Part shown: one piece after another, positions 35,918-47,265 of the stretch
How positions within the stretch are numbered: the first letter of the stretch is position 1
How the letters are laid out: the number at the start of each line of letters is the position of its first letter
Source: Sepioteuthis lessoniana
Lineage: Eukaryota; Mollusca; Cephalopoda; Myopsida; Loliginidae
Direction: 5' to 3'
Length of the DNA: 64,000 nt
NCBI GenBank assembly: GCA_963585895.1
Contig: OY757913.1
Coordinates: forward strand, 102,206,449-102,270,448
Program-made: the position numbers and the translations under genes
Notes under the pieces: model-generated
The model's database searches: none
What the model was told of the DNA's origin: nothing
The model's input: only the letters and a program-made list of their open reading frames with translations

Positions 35918-36205
35918 AAGTGGCAGGTGGCCGTGGCAACCATATCGAAAACCATCCCAATTGGACGAACAAGAAATGCAAGACACTGCTGGAGAAGTAT
36001 GGACAAACTCATAAGCTATGTACTCCTGCAGAACCCTTCAAACGGACGGGCAAGGGTTGGGTGACCAGTTAGAACCTATCTACAAAAGCTCTGTACTGAT
36101 ACAGGATGTTGCATGGAAGACCTATCGAGAGCGATGGACGATTGAGACGAGTGACGCCAGAGGGTAAGGGAAGTCCGTGCTAGCGGCACACCATAATGAT
36201 GACAA
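35918..36205 (+). pseudogene. Diverged RTE LINE 3' end
   Basis: Family words with many changes: ACACTGCTGGAGAAG, GGTGACCAGTTAGAACC, GCTAGCGGCAC then a short ATG run. One of the oldest copies. Confidence 0.7.
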
Positions 36206-36526
36206 AAAAGATGTTTAAAATTGTCAACACAAACAAATGGTATATGCATAACCCAGAATCCGTCTTACAAAGTTAGACGCACAAAATTCTTTGGGGTTTG
36301 AAATACAAACGGATCACTTAATCCCAACCAGACGACCAGACCTAGAGGTAGTCAACAAAAAAAAAAAAAGAGAACCTGCTGAAAAGTTGACTTTGCCGTC
36401 CCAGCATACAACTAGGTATAACTGAAGTAAAGCAAAAAGAAAGATACGTACGTAGACCTTACTAAAGAACTGAAAAAAAGTATGGAAAGTGACTGGGTTA
36501 TGATTTGTAATTGGTGAGCTAGGTAC

Positions 36527-36715
36527 AGTCACTAAAGGACTGATACAGGAACTGAAGGACTTGGAAATAAGAGTACAGGTAGAGACTATCTAAACTACCA
36601 CATAGCTGAGATCGGCCATAAGACTAAGAAGAATCCTGGAGACTTGAGGAGACTTGCTGTCACTCAGACCTCAGTGGGAAACTATCAGATAACGTTGGTG
36701 TGAAAATCTCTAGAA
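36527..36715 (+). pseudogene. REL-LINE C-terminal fragment
   Basis: The plus strand reads GTVTKGLIQELKDLEIR, then across stops RRILET, GDLLSLRPQ. This is the extreme C-terminus only. Confidence 0.65.
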
Positions 36716-36739
36716 GGAGTAAAATGATAATAAACCTTA

Positions 36740-37060
36740 ATATAAATTACAGCTTCAAGTAACTATTCTTAATGGAAAAATTGATAGTTAAATGACATCA
36801 AGAATTCTATTTGAAACTAATACTTTTAACAAGGTTCTATTTCATCGATAGATGAGGATTTAACATCGACTTATAGTCCAGTACAACGTCGACTTGGGAG
36901 TAATGGCAATGAAGTGATATTTCACCTTCTCTCAGTCTCTAGAAATTGAATCCTGCCAGTAAATCCAGTTTAGTGTCATACAAGTGACAGACCCTTTTTT
37001 AGGAATAGAGGGCATTGCCCCCAATGCAGAGCATGTTGTCGGGAATATTCTAAGACCCTC
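36740..37060 (-). mobile_element. Diverged V-variant
   Basis: Internal-repeat words, then GGGAGTAATGGCAATGAAG, CCAGTTTAGTGTCATAC and a worn head. Ends not defined. Confidence 0.5.
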
Positions 37061-37423
37061 CGACGGGCCATAGTTTAGTCACTAAGCGCTAAAAAATGAC
37101 AATACTTATTTCGTTGTGCCTTGTCTACTTTGGTTTCATTGTGGCTAATACTGTAGTAATATAACAAGATGTTTATACTTCAATCAAGATTTGTTGGGCG
37201 AAAACTGAAGCGTGATTGACAAGAAAGGAATTTTCGAGGAGGAAATGAAGTCGACACAACTCAAAATTGAAAAATGATCAACAATTATGGGAGGAGATAG
37301 GCGCAATAAACATTTCGATTTGTTATCTAGGAACGCGGCAGAAAATTATGACGAGTAATAATGAGGTGGAAATAGTTCGATTTGGGCAATATCAGCAACT
37401 ACATACCCAATTTGAGTGAGTAT

Positions 37424-37775
37424 GGCACGAGGCAAGACTTATAGAGCACCTAGTAAATATCATACACTCAAAACTAAGAAAACCCATTAAACAAATTTTA
37501 CCTAGTTGGATCTAAAGCCACAAGTATGCACACTGAGTGAGAATCGAACTCACAAACAGTTGTGTAGTAGCTTAGCTCATTAACTAGTGCTGTGTGCGGC
37601 ACAAGGCCAGACTTATAGAGCACCCAGTTAGTATTGTACTCTCAAAACTAAGAAAAAACCTTTAACAAATTTTACCTAGTTGGAACTAAAGCCACAAGTA
37701 TGCACACTGAGTGAGAATCGAACTCACAAACAGTTGTATAGTACCTTGGCTCATTAATCAGGGCAGCTCAAGAAG
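37424..37775 (-). mobile_element. Tandem dimer of an S-C tRNA-like SINE
   Basis: Two units about 174 bp apart (37424-37597, 37598-37775) share GACTTATAGAGCACC, ACAAATTTTACCTAGTTGGA, GCACACTGAGTGAG and the B-box complement GAATCGAACTCAC. The minus strand gives a tRNA-like GTGAGTTCGATTCTCAC. The units meet head to tail without spacer. Confidence 0.75.
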
Positions 37776-37839
37776 TGCTCTAAATAACTAATTACTTAGA
37801 ATACACAGAGTGTGTTCCTGCAAATGTTAAGACCAGTTC

Positions 37840-37920
37840 CTTTCTATAAAAAGGTGTCCCGGATATGATTCAAACTGTATCCACTTCTGTGTAAAGTAAT
37901 TAGGGACGCCTGGGTTAAAA
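37840..37920 (-). mobile_element. tRNA-like fragment
   Basis: GGTGTCCCGGATATGATTC...GGGACGCCTGGG: outer GGTGTCCC/GGGACGCC could pair as an acceptor-like stem, and the minus strand has GTTTGAATCATA near a B-box position. Could be a decayed tRNA or SINE head. Confidence 0.4.
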
Positions 37921-38480
37921 ATAGGATCGTATCAGCAGTGAATCGACAACAATTTTTGATTGACTTGAGAGAACTCAAAAAAAAAAATTCCATAAGGCAG
38001 TGGATACGGGATAGAAAACAAGAAAAAAAAGTTCAGTTGGCTGCCAGACACAGCGATGGAAAGAAAGCAATTGGAACCTGGACGCGCAGCAATGAGAACA
38101 GAACTTGCGAGGAGGCAGGTATTAGAACTACAAGTGAAAACATGAAAGATGATTCCAGGTCTGTGTCGGCTTTCTTTCTCATGTTATTTCTCTTTAGCAA
38201 ACGCTGTCGACTCAGTTTTCATTCTCTGTTTCGCTCTTTCCGACGACTTCTTAAAAAACATTGTAGCGAATAAACTTTGGTATTAACGAACCAAGACGGT
38301 ATTTTTGCGTGTTCGTCACTTTTTCTCACAGCTAGGTTATTATGACGTCTGCCAGACACTTAAGACGTATAAGTAGCTCAAACGTTTACTGAGACCGTAT
38401 CGGCATAAACTTTCATTTGAACATCGTAGCGTTGCAAGCGTCTATTTACGCTTTGTAATGTTGCAACCGTCTATTTGGTG
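37921..38480. other. Unrecognised stretch with a 111-codon frame
   Basis: The frame 37938-38273 starts lysine/arginine-rich (RQWIRDRKQEKK) and ends in a C/T-rich part translated as phenylalanine and serine. No domain recognised. AATAAAC follows at 38271. It may be part of an unknown repeat. Confidence 0.3.
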
Positions 38481-38489
38481 TGTAACGCT

Positions 38490-38750
38490 ACATCTGAAGC
38501 TCTGGAGAATGTAGTGTACCTCTTCATGGCCATTACTTCCAGGTCCATTTTGAGTCGGAGATGTCTTAGCAGTTATGTTCTCAACTATGGGTCAAATAGA
38601 CCTTTTTAAAAATTATTTGCATTGAATAATAATACATGAAAGACTTGTGTCCAAACAAATAACTTTTGATAAAAGAAACCATTACATTGTGCATAAATTA
38701 TTAGGATTTGACAGGAATACTTGAAACCAAACAATTATGTGCAAATTATT
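38490..38750 (+). mobile_element. V-variant fragment
   Basis: CTGGAGAATGTAGTG, TTACTTCCAGGTCC, CTATGGGTCAAATAG then second-type internal repeats (CTTGAAACCAAACAATTATG). The head is missing, and S-B follows directly. Confidence 0.55.
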
Positions 38751-38754
38751 TGAA

Positions 38755-38985
38755 CGGGGCATGAGTAGAGTGTTCGCCAATTGTCCGGGAGACTGAGGTT
38801 CAATCCCGGGTCGAGTAATACCAAAGACTCAAGAAATGCTACTTGATGCTGCCTTTCTTAATACTCAGCATTATAAGGCAAGGATCAAGGGTAAAGTAGA
38901 GCAATCGAGGGGATGGAGTTGCGCCCTCTCCTACACCTCCTTCGGGTCATCCACAACTAATGCCACCAAATTTACTTTACTTTTT
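38755..38985 (+). mobile_element. S-B SINE, good head
   Basis: A region GAGTAGAGTGTTCGCC and B box GGTTCAATCCCGGG, then the full body to ACACCTCCTTCGGGTC. It lacks the short segment around CTATCGAAAAGG seen in other copies. Confidence 0.8.
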
Positions 38986-39025
38986 ATTTGTAATAGATAA
39001 GAATCCATTTTTTTTCCCAAAGAAA

Positions 39026-39585
39026 CAACATTTCCACACAAAACGGAAGTGTTCTGAAAGTAGTAGACAATTTCACCTAGCTAGGAAGCAGTATCTCATC
39101 AACCAAGACTGACATCAACACGCAACCAACAAAGGCATGGACAGCTATCGATTAGCTATCGGTCATATAGAAGTCAGACCTGACCGATAAAATAAAACGC
39201 ATTTTTTTAAGCAGTGGTCATGTGGACACTGCTGTATGGATGCACTACATGGACGCTAACTAAACGTATGGCGAAAAAGCTTGACGGCAACTACACAAGA
39301 ATACTGCGAGCAATATTAAACAAGTCCTGGAGGCAGCACCTCAAAAAGCACCAGACATGCGGGACACTGCTGGGGAAGCAGAGATGAACTCATAAGTGAC
39401 TACTCCAGTGGACCCCCACACATGGACGAGCAAAGGCAGGGTATCCAGCTAGGATCTACGTACAACAGCTCTGTGCCGAGACAGGATGTAGCCTTGAAGA
39501 CCGACCGGAAGTGATGGACGATAGAGAGGGGTGGCGTTAGAGGTTCAGGGAGATCCGTGCTGGCAGCGTGACATAATGATGATGA
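39026..39585 (+). pseudogene. RTE LINE C-terminal half with internal deletion
   Basis: Follows the copy at 31012 from LKVVDNFT through SDLTDKIK and LYGCTTWTLTK. It then jumps from the QHL-like words near 39345 to RHAGHCWG-like sequence, losing about 60 bp. Ends GCTGGCAGCGTGAC plus ATG units. Frameshifted throughout. Confidence 0.8.
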
Positions 39586-39594
39586 AGAATCCTT

Positions 39595-40045
39595 GCAATC
39601 ATATAACTGCGTGTAAAAACCTCTTTGCTAACAAATATACAAAGAATACAAATTCAAAGATACGATGAACGCGATTCTTTTAAACTCTTGGTATGAAATA
39701 AAACGAACCAGGTTGACATGCTGTTAAAATTATCACTCAAAAAAGAAAGCAAAATGAAGCATAAACATTCAACAAGTTTAGCTTCGGTTGGCACAAAGCT
39801 CTTAGTTTAAGTACCAGGTGAGAATCGCACAATCAAATGGTTAATATGAAACAGAATTATTAGTGTTAGATATAAATACTTGAAACTATTTAACTGTGTG
39901 TAGTCAAATGAACTGAGACTCCTGTAAAAATATTTCCTTCAAAACTACTCATTTAAAAATCACACACACACACACACACACATAAACTAAACAGAATGTA
40001 GCATTTGATAATCCACGAGGGTTGATATGCCATAAAGTAAAACCA
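39595..40045 (+). mobile_element. V-variant tail region with (CA)n
   Basis: Second-type repeats (CTTGCAATCATATAACTGC, TTGAAACTATTTAACTG), a (CA)n run at 39958-39982 and the tail GGTTGATATGCCATAAAGT. A variant tail GGTTGACATGCTGTTAAAAT occurs earlier at 39712, so two units may be fused. Confidence 0.6.
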
Positions 40046-40144
40046 AATCAATCCAAACCACGCCAAAGTTATAATCAAGACAGTAGAAAATTTCTTTTTT
40101 TATAAAGAAAATAAAAAAAAAGTATCTACAGATAAACTGGTTTC

Positions 40145-40345
40145 TTTGTTTCTTGGCACATCAACCTCAGTAATGCCAACTCTATCCTTGTAGAAGAACA
40201 GCAATGATGCTATTTAACGCATTGCTGGTCAGAGATAAAGGGGTTCATACATTTCTAAAAAGTATTTATCCCACAGTGATTGTAGAAGCATGAGTGATGT
40301 TCGAACTCGGTAACTCCGAGGCCAAAGTTCAACCATATGGCATCT
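40145..40345 (-). mobile_element. S-A2 SINE
   Basis: TTGGCACATCAACC (tail complement), GGGGTTCATACATTTC, then the B-box complement GTTCGAACTC and a worn head. Same order as 61873-62118. Confidence 0.65.
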
Positions 40346-40865
40346 CTCAGAGTACAAGTCCAATTGCGAATGTCCACTGTGAAAAAAAAGGTTATTGTGT
40401 CTTTCGGCTTGCATACCATACAAAATTATTTCCTTGATAAAAAATGTCTAAACGATAGCCAGTAAGGATTCTTGATGAATTTGATTATTATTTTGTCATC
40501 ATTTATTAACATCTTAGGCGCCATAAAAGACAACAACAAAAAAAGGAAAAAAGAAGAATGTGATGTATATTTTGTAAAATATTTAAATTTTAGCAATTAA
40601 AAATCTACCTTCGAGATATAATAAAAACGAGCGATATTTGAAATTCTTTATTTCACTTTAAAAATTTACGTTAAATTACTTTGTGTGCATTGATGATGAA
40701 ATTCTATACAAGATGTTGGTTAGATATCTTGACTGCCGTTTAGACTTCGTCTCGACTTGTTAGTACCAATTCCCGATACTGTTTAACCAGCAGTCTCGTT
40801 TTTCGTGGGACAGAATTGAGAGAGGTCTGTTGGCTATGGCAAAATAATACGCCGAATTCACCTCT

Positions 40866-41145
40866 ATCGAGGGGCAAAAGCCACTACATCCGAATGTGTG
40901 TGTTGAGACCTAGAAAAGCAATGGAGCATGAAGTTGGCGGTGATACCAATAGAAATTAATGCACTCGGAACTATTCTCAAAGACGTGGTAAAGGAGCTGG
41001 AAGTGTTGGAGATCTGAGAACGAGCAAAGATTCTCCAAACTACAGTATTGTTAAGATCGGCCAGAATACCGAGAAGACTCTTGGGGACTTGGTGACTTAC
41101 TATCAATCAAACTCCTGTGGTAGACCATGAACTAATTTGCATATT
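40866..41145 (+). pseudogene. REL-LINE C-terminal fragment
   Basis: The plus strand reads DLEKQWSMKLAVIPIEINALGT then KDVVKELEVLEI and RSARIPRRLLGT across stops, paralleling PIVIGAVGTV...RILRRDLE at 19385-19600. Confidence 0.65.
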
Positions 41146-41157
41146 AATAAAAGGTTA

Positions 41158-41385
41158 GTTACCGTAGTATAGTAGCTAACGTACTGGTCTGGGACATCTT
41201 CGTAAGCTAGTTTGAGCCCTAGCCATGCTATAACGTTCATTTTCTCTCTAACACAGTTGGGAAAGGGAGAAACCTCTTTATCCCCCAAGCTATAGATTAA
41301 ATCTCACTACTACTGTCCTCTAACAAAGATGTTTTTGACATTAAATTACCCATGAATGTTGATATGTTATTAAACAAAAGAAACC
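41158..41385 (+). mobile_element. S-D SINE with the shared tail
   Basis: tRNA-like head CCGTAGTATAGTAGCTAACG and AGTTTGAGCCC (B box), a body with GGGAAAGGGAGAAACC, and a 3' end TTGACATTAAATTACCCATG + GTTGATATGTTATTAAAC. The head differs from S-A and S-B, but the tail is the same as in the V element. Confidence 0.65.
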
Positions 41386-41429
41386 AAACCAAACTAAACC
41401 AAACAATCATAATAATAAAAACAATTCAC

Positions 41430-41620
41430 CTTAAGATTGGTACTAGGACTGGAGGACATGGAAATAAGAGGTCACGTAGAGAACATCCAAACTACAGCAT
41501 AGTTGAGATCGGCCAAAATATTGAGAGGAGTCCTGGATACCTTAGGACGCGTGCTGTCACTCAGACCTCAGTAGAAAACCATCTGTTAACGTTGGTGGAA
41601 AGAACTCTCAAATGAGTAAA
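41430..41620 (+). pseudogene. REL-LINE C-terminal fragment
   Basis: Reads LVLGLEDMEIRGHVENIQ, RSAKILRGVLDT, VLSLRPQ across stops. Separated from the 40866 fragment by the S-D SINE; the overlap in content shows two insertions rather than one split copy. Confidence 0.65.
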
Positions 41621-41939
41621 AAAAAGTACTTTCTCATCATCATCATCAACATCATCATCCTCGTCGGAATTGCTAGCAAGGTGTCCGTTGACACTTACTC
41701 GCTATTCATTTCCCTATCGTCCATCATTCCAGGCAGGTCCTCGAAAATGCATACAGTGTCTGTCCAGAGTCGTCGATGTACACTGCTGTGTTTATGAATA
41801 AGAGCCCTTTTGAGAGCGTCGCTTTTAAGTTCGTCTTTACGTTACCAAGAGTGACCAGCATGTCTTGTTCATCTTTTACGGTCTATGCAATGGAAAGCAA
41901 GTGGTCGTATAAATACTGTTTTGTTGGGTGTTGCTTCTT

Positions 41940-42235
41940 CAAGTAAATATTTTCAAGATTATCAATTTTCAGTTAAATGTTATCAAGCTTCCTTATCTAA
42001 TACAAAAATATTTTAAATAGATCAACCTGAAACATTGATGGAATTCAAGCAGGTATTATCACTCCTGGTCAGAATGGTCATTGTAGATAATGGCAAGGAA
42101 GGAACACTCCTCATTTTCTTCAGAACTGGCGGCTCACCATCAGATACAATTTAGTATCATACGCAGATTACACCTTTTGAGTAGTACAGACCTCTGCAAG
42201 GATAACAGTCTGCCTATTTTAAAGTCCCACCGCCA
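41940..42235 (-). mobile_element. V-variant fragment
   Basis: TCCTTATCTAATACAAAAATA repeats, CACTCCTGGTCAGAATGG, CACCATCAGATACAATTTAG and a worn head (CTGCAAGGATAACAG). Confidence 0.5.
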
Positions 42236-42239
42236 GAGC

Positions 42240-42970
42240 GAATCACAGTTCAATTTTCATTATATTTGAAAATTGTGAAGTTAAATTTTCGATACAATGA
42301 ACAGGGAAAAGTTCAACTCGTTTTGTCTATGACTTGTTTAGCTTTACGTTATGAAGATACGAAGCATATACATTTACATATATTTGTGGCATCAGATATG
42401 TCCTGGCCATGATCTTGTGAACGCCACCAACAAATCATACCGAATCAATAGATGTTTAATACATGTTTGTCTCACTTTGCAAAGAGTTCACATCAATGTC
42501 ATTTAAATAAGTCGAGTAGACTAATGATCAGTTCTGAGACTTTATCAATTGATACGTTCGAAACAAAAACCGTAATTAAGAATCAATCAGTCGAAAGTAT
42601 TCGATACCTAATGATAATTAGAAGAAAAGTTTGAATGAATGAGATTTATGGGTTTGGTAGCCAATTATACCATACACATAAGAACAATAAAATCTTCTAT
42701 CTATACAGGACGCGACAGAAATACCTTCAATATTCTAAGATGTCACCTGTGTAGAGAAAGGGAACATCGTCAAAGGGAAATGATTGTTCCATCTAGCAAA
42801 TGTCTTCCCATTAAGATTAATTTTGATAATTGCTTGGATCGGTATACATCGTGCGTTTTCATTTAAAACGTTTGTTTTGAGACTGGTTGATTTGTCATTA
42901 CTATACAGAGTACTATTCGCGCTCAGTTCATGCTAATTCAGAATGATGCTGTTGCGGATAGATATATTGG
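42240..42970. other. Unannotated stretch
   Basis: Two frames of 60-75 codons resemble nothing known. No repeat family was recognised. Confidence 0.5.
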
Positions 42971-42971
42971 A

Positions 42972-43003
42972 ATAGTAAGTAGAGTGCTTGCCAATGATCC
43001 TGG
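42972..43003 (+). mobile_element. S-B SINE head stub
   Basis: GTAAGTAGAGTGCTTGCC is the S-B A-box region. It breaks off before the B box, where mariner sequence begins. Confidence 0.5.
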
Positions 43004-43498
43004 AGGAGTAATGAAGTCAATACACCAGAATTGATAGGCCAAAGGGTTATGGTTAGGGTTAGGGTTACTATGTTGAAGTTTTAAGGGAGTTCAGGAAAAG
43101 ATTCCTAGGGAAGAGGCCAGCACTCTTCAAATCGGGTCAGTGGCATTTCCACCAGGACAATACACCAGTCCACAATTCCATCCTTGTCACAGACTATTTG
43201 ACAAAGATGGGCATCAAGACTGTTCCTCAACCTCCCTATAGTCCAGACCTTGCTCCCTGTAACTTTTGCTTATTCCCTAAGCTCAGAGGCTGTCGTTATG
43301 AAACAATTGAGGAGATGAAAGAGACGGAGACGAAGGTCATTGACAAGCTCACACAAGAGGACTTCTTTGGGACCTTCCAGAAGTTGTTGGAACGGTACAA
43401 CAAGTGCATTGCAACTGGGGGAGATTACTTCGAAGGGGACTAGAGTTTCATGTGGGTACTATCAATAAAAGTGCCCATACGAAAAATGTCTGGAAACT
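43000..43498 (+). mobile_element. 5'-truncated mariner relic with the same internal deletion
   Basis: Starts within the RSKEV-like region, keeps TPELI, then the filler GGGTTATGGTTAGGGTTAGG and YYVEVLREF. The core has HQDNTPVHNS and APCNFCLFPKL, so the third catalytic Asp is Asn. It ends GDYFEGD, stop and the right inverted end GTCTGGAAACT next to TA (43499-43500). The left end is gone. Confidence 0.88.
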
Positions 43499-43500
43499 TA

Positions 43501-44298
43501 TCGTATGCACCTCGAATATATATATATATATATATATAATTAAAGTAATTTTGCGAGAGCAGTTATTACATCTAGAAAATTCGAATTACAAATTCTTGAA
43601 ATTTGATACTTGAAGTGAATATCAGAAACATGAGTAGCGTGACGGTTATCCTCGTTATAGTTGAAATCGATCATCTGAGTTTAACTTCTGGTCAACACTG
43701 CGTTTCACTTTGCGTTTATACACTTGGGAACGGAATGAATCTATATTTTCTCTTCACAAATATGATTGCGCTCTTTATCTTTGGTTTGACAACCTGTCCA
43801 AGATATGAAAAACTGATTTTGAACCAGCTTTAATCAGCTTGAAAACTGACTTTGTTTCATATTCTACCCATGGCGAAAAGGGTTGGATAGATACGTACTT
43901 AAAGCTTCATTTGCAGTATACAATCATTAGACGGAAATGTGAGAAAAACTGGCTCATCTACCATATCTATAGTGTGAGGTATATCCCACGTGTTATTGTA
44001 GTCATTCTCACGAAAAAAAAAAATGTATGTTGAAATTAGAGCAGTGCAAATACAGGAAAATGAATTATAGAATTACTTTGGTGGTAAATGATACAGGAAA
44101 GTTTATTAATATGTATATAAAAAAAACGTTTTTTTTTTGTTCAGCAATTTATTTTCGGTATATTTTCGGATATAATTTTTTCCTCAAGACATTATTGGCA
44201 GCTATCTTTATACGCTTAGAGGTTTTTAATTATCCCATTTAACTATGAGAGATTCTCCTATTTCATTTCTTTCTGGCTATATATTTTTGAATTATGTA
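43501..44298. other. Unannotated stretch with a short (AT)n
   Basis: (AT)n at 43517-43539. Frames of 64-76 codons exist but have no recognisable domain. Confidence 0.5.
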
Positions 44299-44620
44299 TC
44301 ATCATCATGTCGTGCCGCCAGCAAGGATATCCCTGGCCCTCTCTCGCTACTTCTCCCTTTCGTTCATCGCCTCTGGCAGGTCTTCAGGGCTACATCCCGT
44401 ATTCTCATAGAGCTGCTGTATGTATGTTCGAGCTGATCGTCCTGCTTTTGCCCGGCCATATGTGGGATTCCATAGGAGTACATCACTTATGAGCTTGTCA
44501 CTGCATCTCTGGTTCGTCTTACTTGGATAGTTTTCGTGATGGGAGGTAGGTGGCCGTATAGTTGGTGTTTTGTGGGGTATTACCTCCAGGACTTGTTCAA
44601 TATTGCTCGCAGCATTCTTG
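44299..44620 (-). pseudogene. RTE LINE 3' end, left arm of a head-to-head pair
   Basis: Begins with the tail complement (CATCATCATG), then the RTE C-terminus on the minus strand (DVLLWNPTYGRAKAGRSAR, NEREK). It lacks the stretch around the CTGGAGAAG word and ends where the plus-strand copy begins. Confidence 0.8.
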
Positions 44621-44836
44621 TGAAGTAGGAACGAGCTCATTAGTGATGTGCTCCGATATATCCCTTTATATGGCCAAGAAAAAACAGGGCGACCAGCTCG
44701 AATCTAAATACAGAAGTTCTGTGAGGATTGGCGGTGTAGCCCTGCAGACCTGCCGGAAGCAATGAACGATAGGAAAGAGTGGTGAGAGAGGGTCAGGGAT
44801 ATCCGTACTGACGGCACGACAAGATGATGATGATAT
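44621..44836 (+). pseudogene. RTE LINE 3' end, right arm of a head-to-head pair
   Basis: Starts GAAGTAGGAACGAGCTCAT and continues to GACGGCACGAC plus ATG units at 44823. It meets the minus-strand copy 5' to 5' without spacer, and both outer ends carry the ATG/CAT tail. Confidence 0.78.
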
Positions 44837-44952
44837 TCTAAGATGTATTTATTTATATATGGATGCTATACCCTGGTTAAAAGTATTTTCAAACCATCTT
44901 TAGGGTGATGTTGTTATGTGATATTACGTTTATTCTTATTAAAAAATAGACT

Positions 44953-45480
44953 AGCTTGTCGGCTTGGGCGGTAGAATACGCCAACTGCTCCACTGGTGGG
45001 GAGTAAGACTCCCCTCACAACGTGGCGAACTGTTGTGTTGAAGGACATGATCCTAGTGTTTGACTAGTCTGTGATCCGGCAACTGAAGGGGTCATGTGAC
45101 TTGCAACACTCCACATTGGCCCTTACTGGACTAGACGTGCGTTTGAAAAGGCCCGATCCGATCACTCGGTTAGTCATGTCAAACCCACGTATCAATACGA
45201 TTGTCCCTACCGTATTCTTCAAGTACCTCTAGGGGCAAACAAGTATGTAACCCTATTCTATCTTAAAATGCTTGAAGGCAGCCACTGAGGGTCAATTACA
45301 CTGAAATAACATTACTTGAAACCATTTAAACTGTGTGCAATCGACTTAAAAATATCAAATAGAATTATTAGTCTCAAATAGCAACGCGTGACACCCTTTA
45401 TTTTAGTGCAAACAAATGTCCTCTAATCCGTTTAAAAATAGTTTTCTTTTAACTATTCACTTACAGAACTCATTCAGATA
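44953..45480 (+). mobile_element. Diverged V-like element with a distinct head
   Basis: TGTCGGCTTGGGCGGTAG + AATACGCC matches the V head, but the middle differs (GTGATCCGGCAACTGAAGG). Second-type internal repeats follow (TTGAAACCATTTAAACTGTG). Possibly a separate subfamily. Confidence 0.5.
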
Positions 45481-45485
45481 GACAC

Positions 45486-45488
<3 letters not shown>

Positions 45489-45542
<54 letters not shown>

Positions 45543-45712
45543 GCACCATTAATATCAAGATAAAATCGATATATATATAATCCATTATGAATTTATTTCA
45601 CCAGCTACTTAAAATAACAACACAATCAGATGGACATTCAGACGGAAATTAAGTTCTTTTTAACCGTTAACATCAAGGGAACACATTTTATCTGAAGTAC
45701 GGTATTGAAGGA

Positions 45713-45771
<59 letters not shown>

Positions 45772-45774
45772 TAT
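45489..45774. repeat. Two (AT)n microsatellites
   Basis: (AT)n at 45489-45540 and 45718-45774, separated by unassigned AT-rich DNA. Confidence 0.9.
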
Positions 45775-45779
45775 TACTA

Positions 45780-46850
45780 GAAACATTTCTAATTGATTAT
45801 GGATAATATCTTAGCCTGTTACTTCCGGTTATATGTCAGTATTATTTTTTTTTTATTATAAATAGACAAATATCAGGCTGAAAGGATTTTATAAAAAAAT
45901 ATTTCAGAATCTTAAATCTATCTTAAAATTTAAATTTTTCTTTTCTTAATATATCTTAAGAATTTAATAGTACTGCCTTAATTCTAGTTGTACTTTCATC
46001 TAAATTTAATCAAACGATTGTTTATAAAAAGTTAGAGATATCTCTGTTTATTTATATTTTTTTGAAAGTCATCAGAGGATAGCGGATTTTTTATCCATCA
46101 GTTTAATCTGTTAATAAATAATACAACCATTGGTCAAATAATATACATTTAGGATAATAATATAGTTATTTCATTTGATGTCTATTATTCAATCAAGAGG
46201 AATCTTAAATAGTTATCTCCCTTTTTGTGTAGGTCTAAATATTTCATACTTCAAATTTTTGTTTTGTAATATTTAATTCATTAAGTGAGACGAATAATTT
46301 GATTTACTAATTTAAATAAAAATCGTTAATGATGTACGACATAATTATTAGATAAAATATATTGAGAAATTTGAATATATTATTGTTAATCAAATAATCA
46401 TAAATTGTTTTTTTATGTCATATTATACGTATTATGACAATTATTGATCAATATTTTTTAATAAGGGTTACAGATTTAAATTTATTTAGGAATATATTTC
46501 AAGGTCTCAATCTAGATATAAATTTTACTAGGGTAAACACTGATATTAATCTAATCTACAATACTATACTAATCACTTAGAGTAACCTCAATTTGGATTA
46601 ATTAAAACATGTTTTTAAATTTTTTTAAAACTCATCTAAATGTTCTTTTAAAAATAAATGTTGTATCATAACTAATATGTAATTTTGAAAAATCTATCTT
46701 AGTTTAAATATACATCTATAATACTTAATTCTAAGTAGAAAAAAAAAAGAAAAAATATATTCATTTTTAATGTATTCGTTTAACATGGCTATATAGTGAA
46801 AATTACGATGATTCAGAAGAAATATTTTCAAAGAGTCAAGCCACTCCTGA
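45780..46850. other. Very AT-rich unannotated stretch
   Basis: One of the most AT-rich parts of the window, with no long frame and no recognised repeat. Confidence 0.5.
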
Positions 46851-46856
46851 ATATTG

Positions 46857-47165
46857 TCATATCATATGGACTACATATCTTTTGAATCTTTTCGGCTCGG
46901 CCTTTGATATAGCGTAGACAGACGGGTGTGTGTTTTCGGGTATTGTTCTCTGTCGTTCCATCCAGATTTCGTAAAGCCGATGTGATGCTCGCTGGGTAGT
47001 TGTTGCGATGCATTTCTTCTTGATATGCATTGATGTCACTACTAATGGATTTTTCTCGATGTTGTAAGCAACGAATGGTTCCTTTCATATAAATTATTTG
47101 GATACTGAGAGTTGAAGTTGAGGTACTGTCTGTAAATAATTGCATATTTCTTAAAAACATTATTC
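46857..47165 (-). pseudogene. Penelope-like element protein fragment
   Basis: The minus-strand frame (110 codons) reads STLSIQIIYMKGTIRCL, NAYQEEMHRNNYPAS and VCLRYIKGRAEKIQKICSPY. The LPYIKGxxEKIxKI-type stretch resembles the segment between the reverse transcriptase thumb and the GIY-YIG endonuclease of Penelope-like elements. Neither the catalytic reverse transcriptase core nor a GIY-YIG motif is seen. A decayed fragment of another LINE remains possible. Confidence 0.5.
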
Positions 47166-47195
47166 TATATTCTCAAATATATCTCTATAACTTAC

Positions 47196-47196
<1 letters not shown>

Positions 47197-47262
<66 letters not shown>
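47197..47262. repeat. (TA)n-(GT)n microsatellite
   Basis: TA run passing into about 20 GT units. Confidence 0.95.

Positions 47263-47265
<3 letters not shown>

Noticed and set aside
43070..43086. TTAGGG units as an interstitial telomere
   Set aside because: Only two to three units, at a fixed place in a mariner deletion join. They are reported as a join filler instead.
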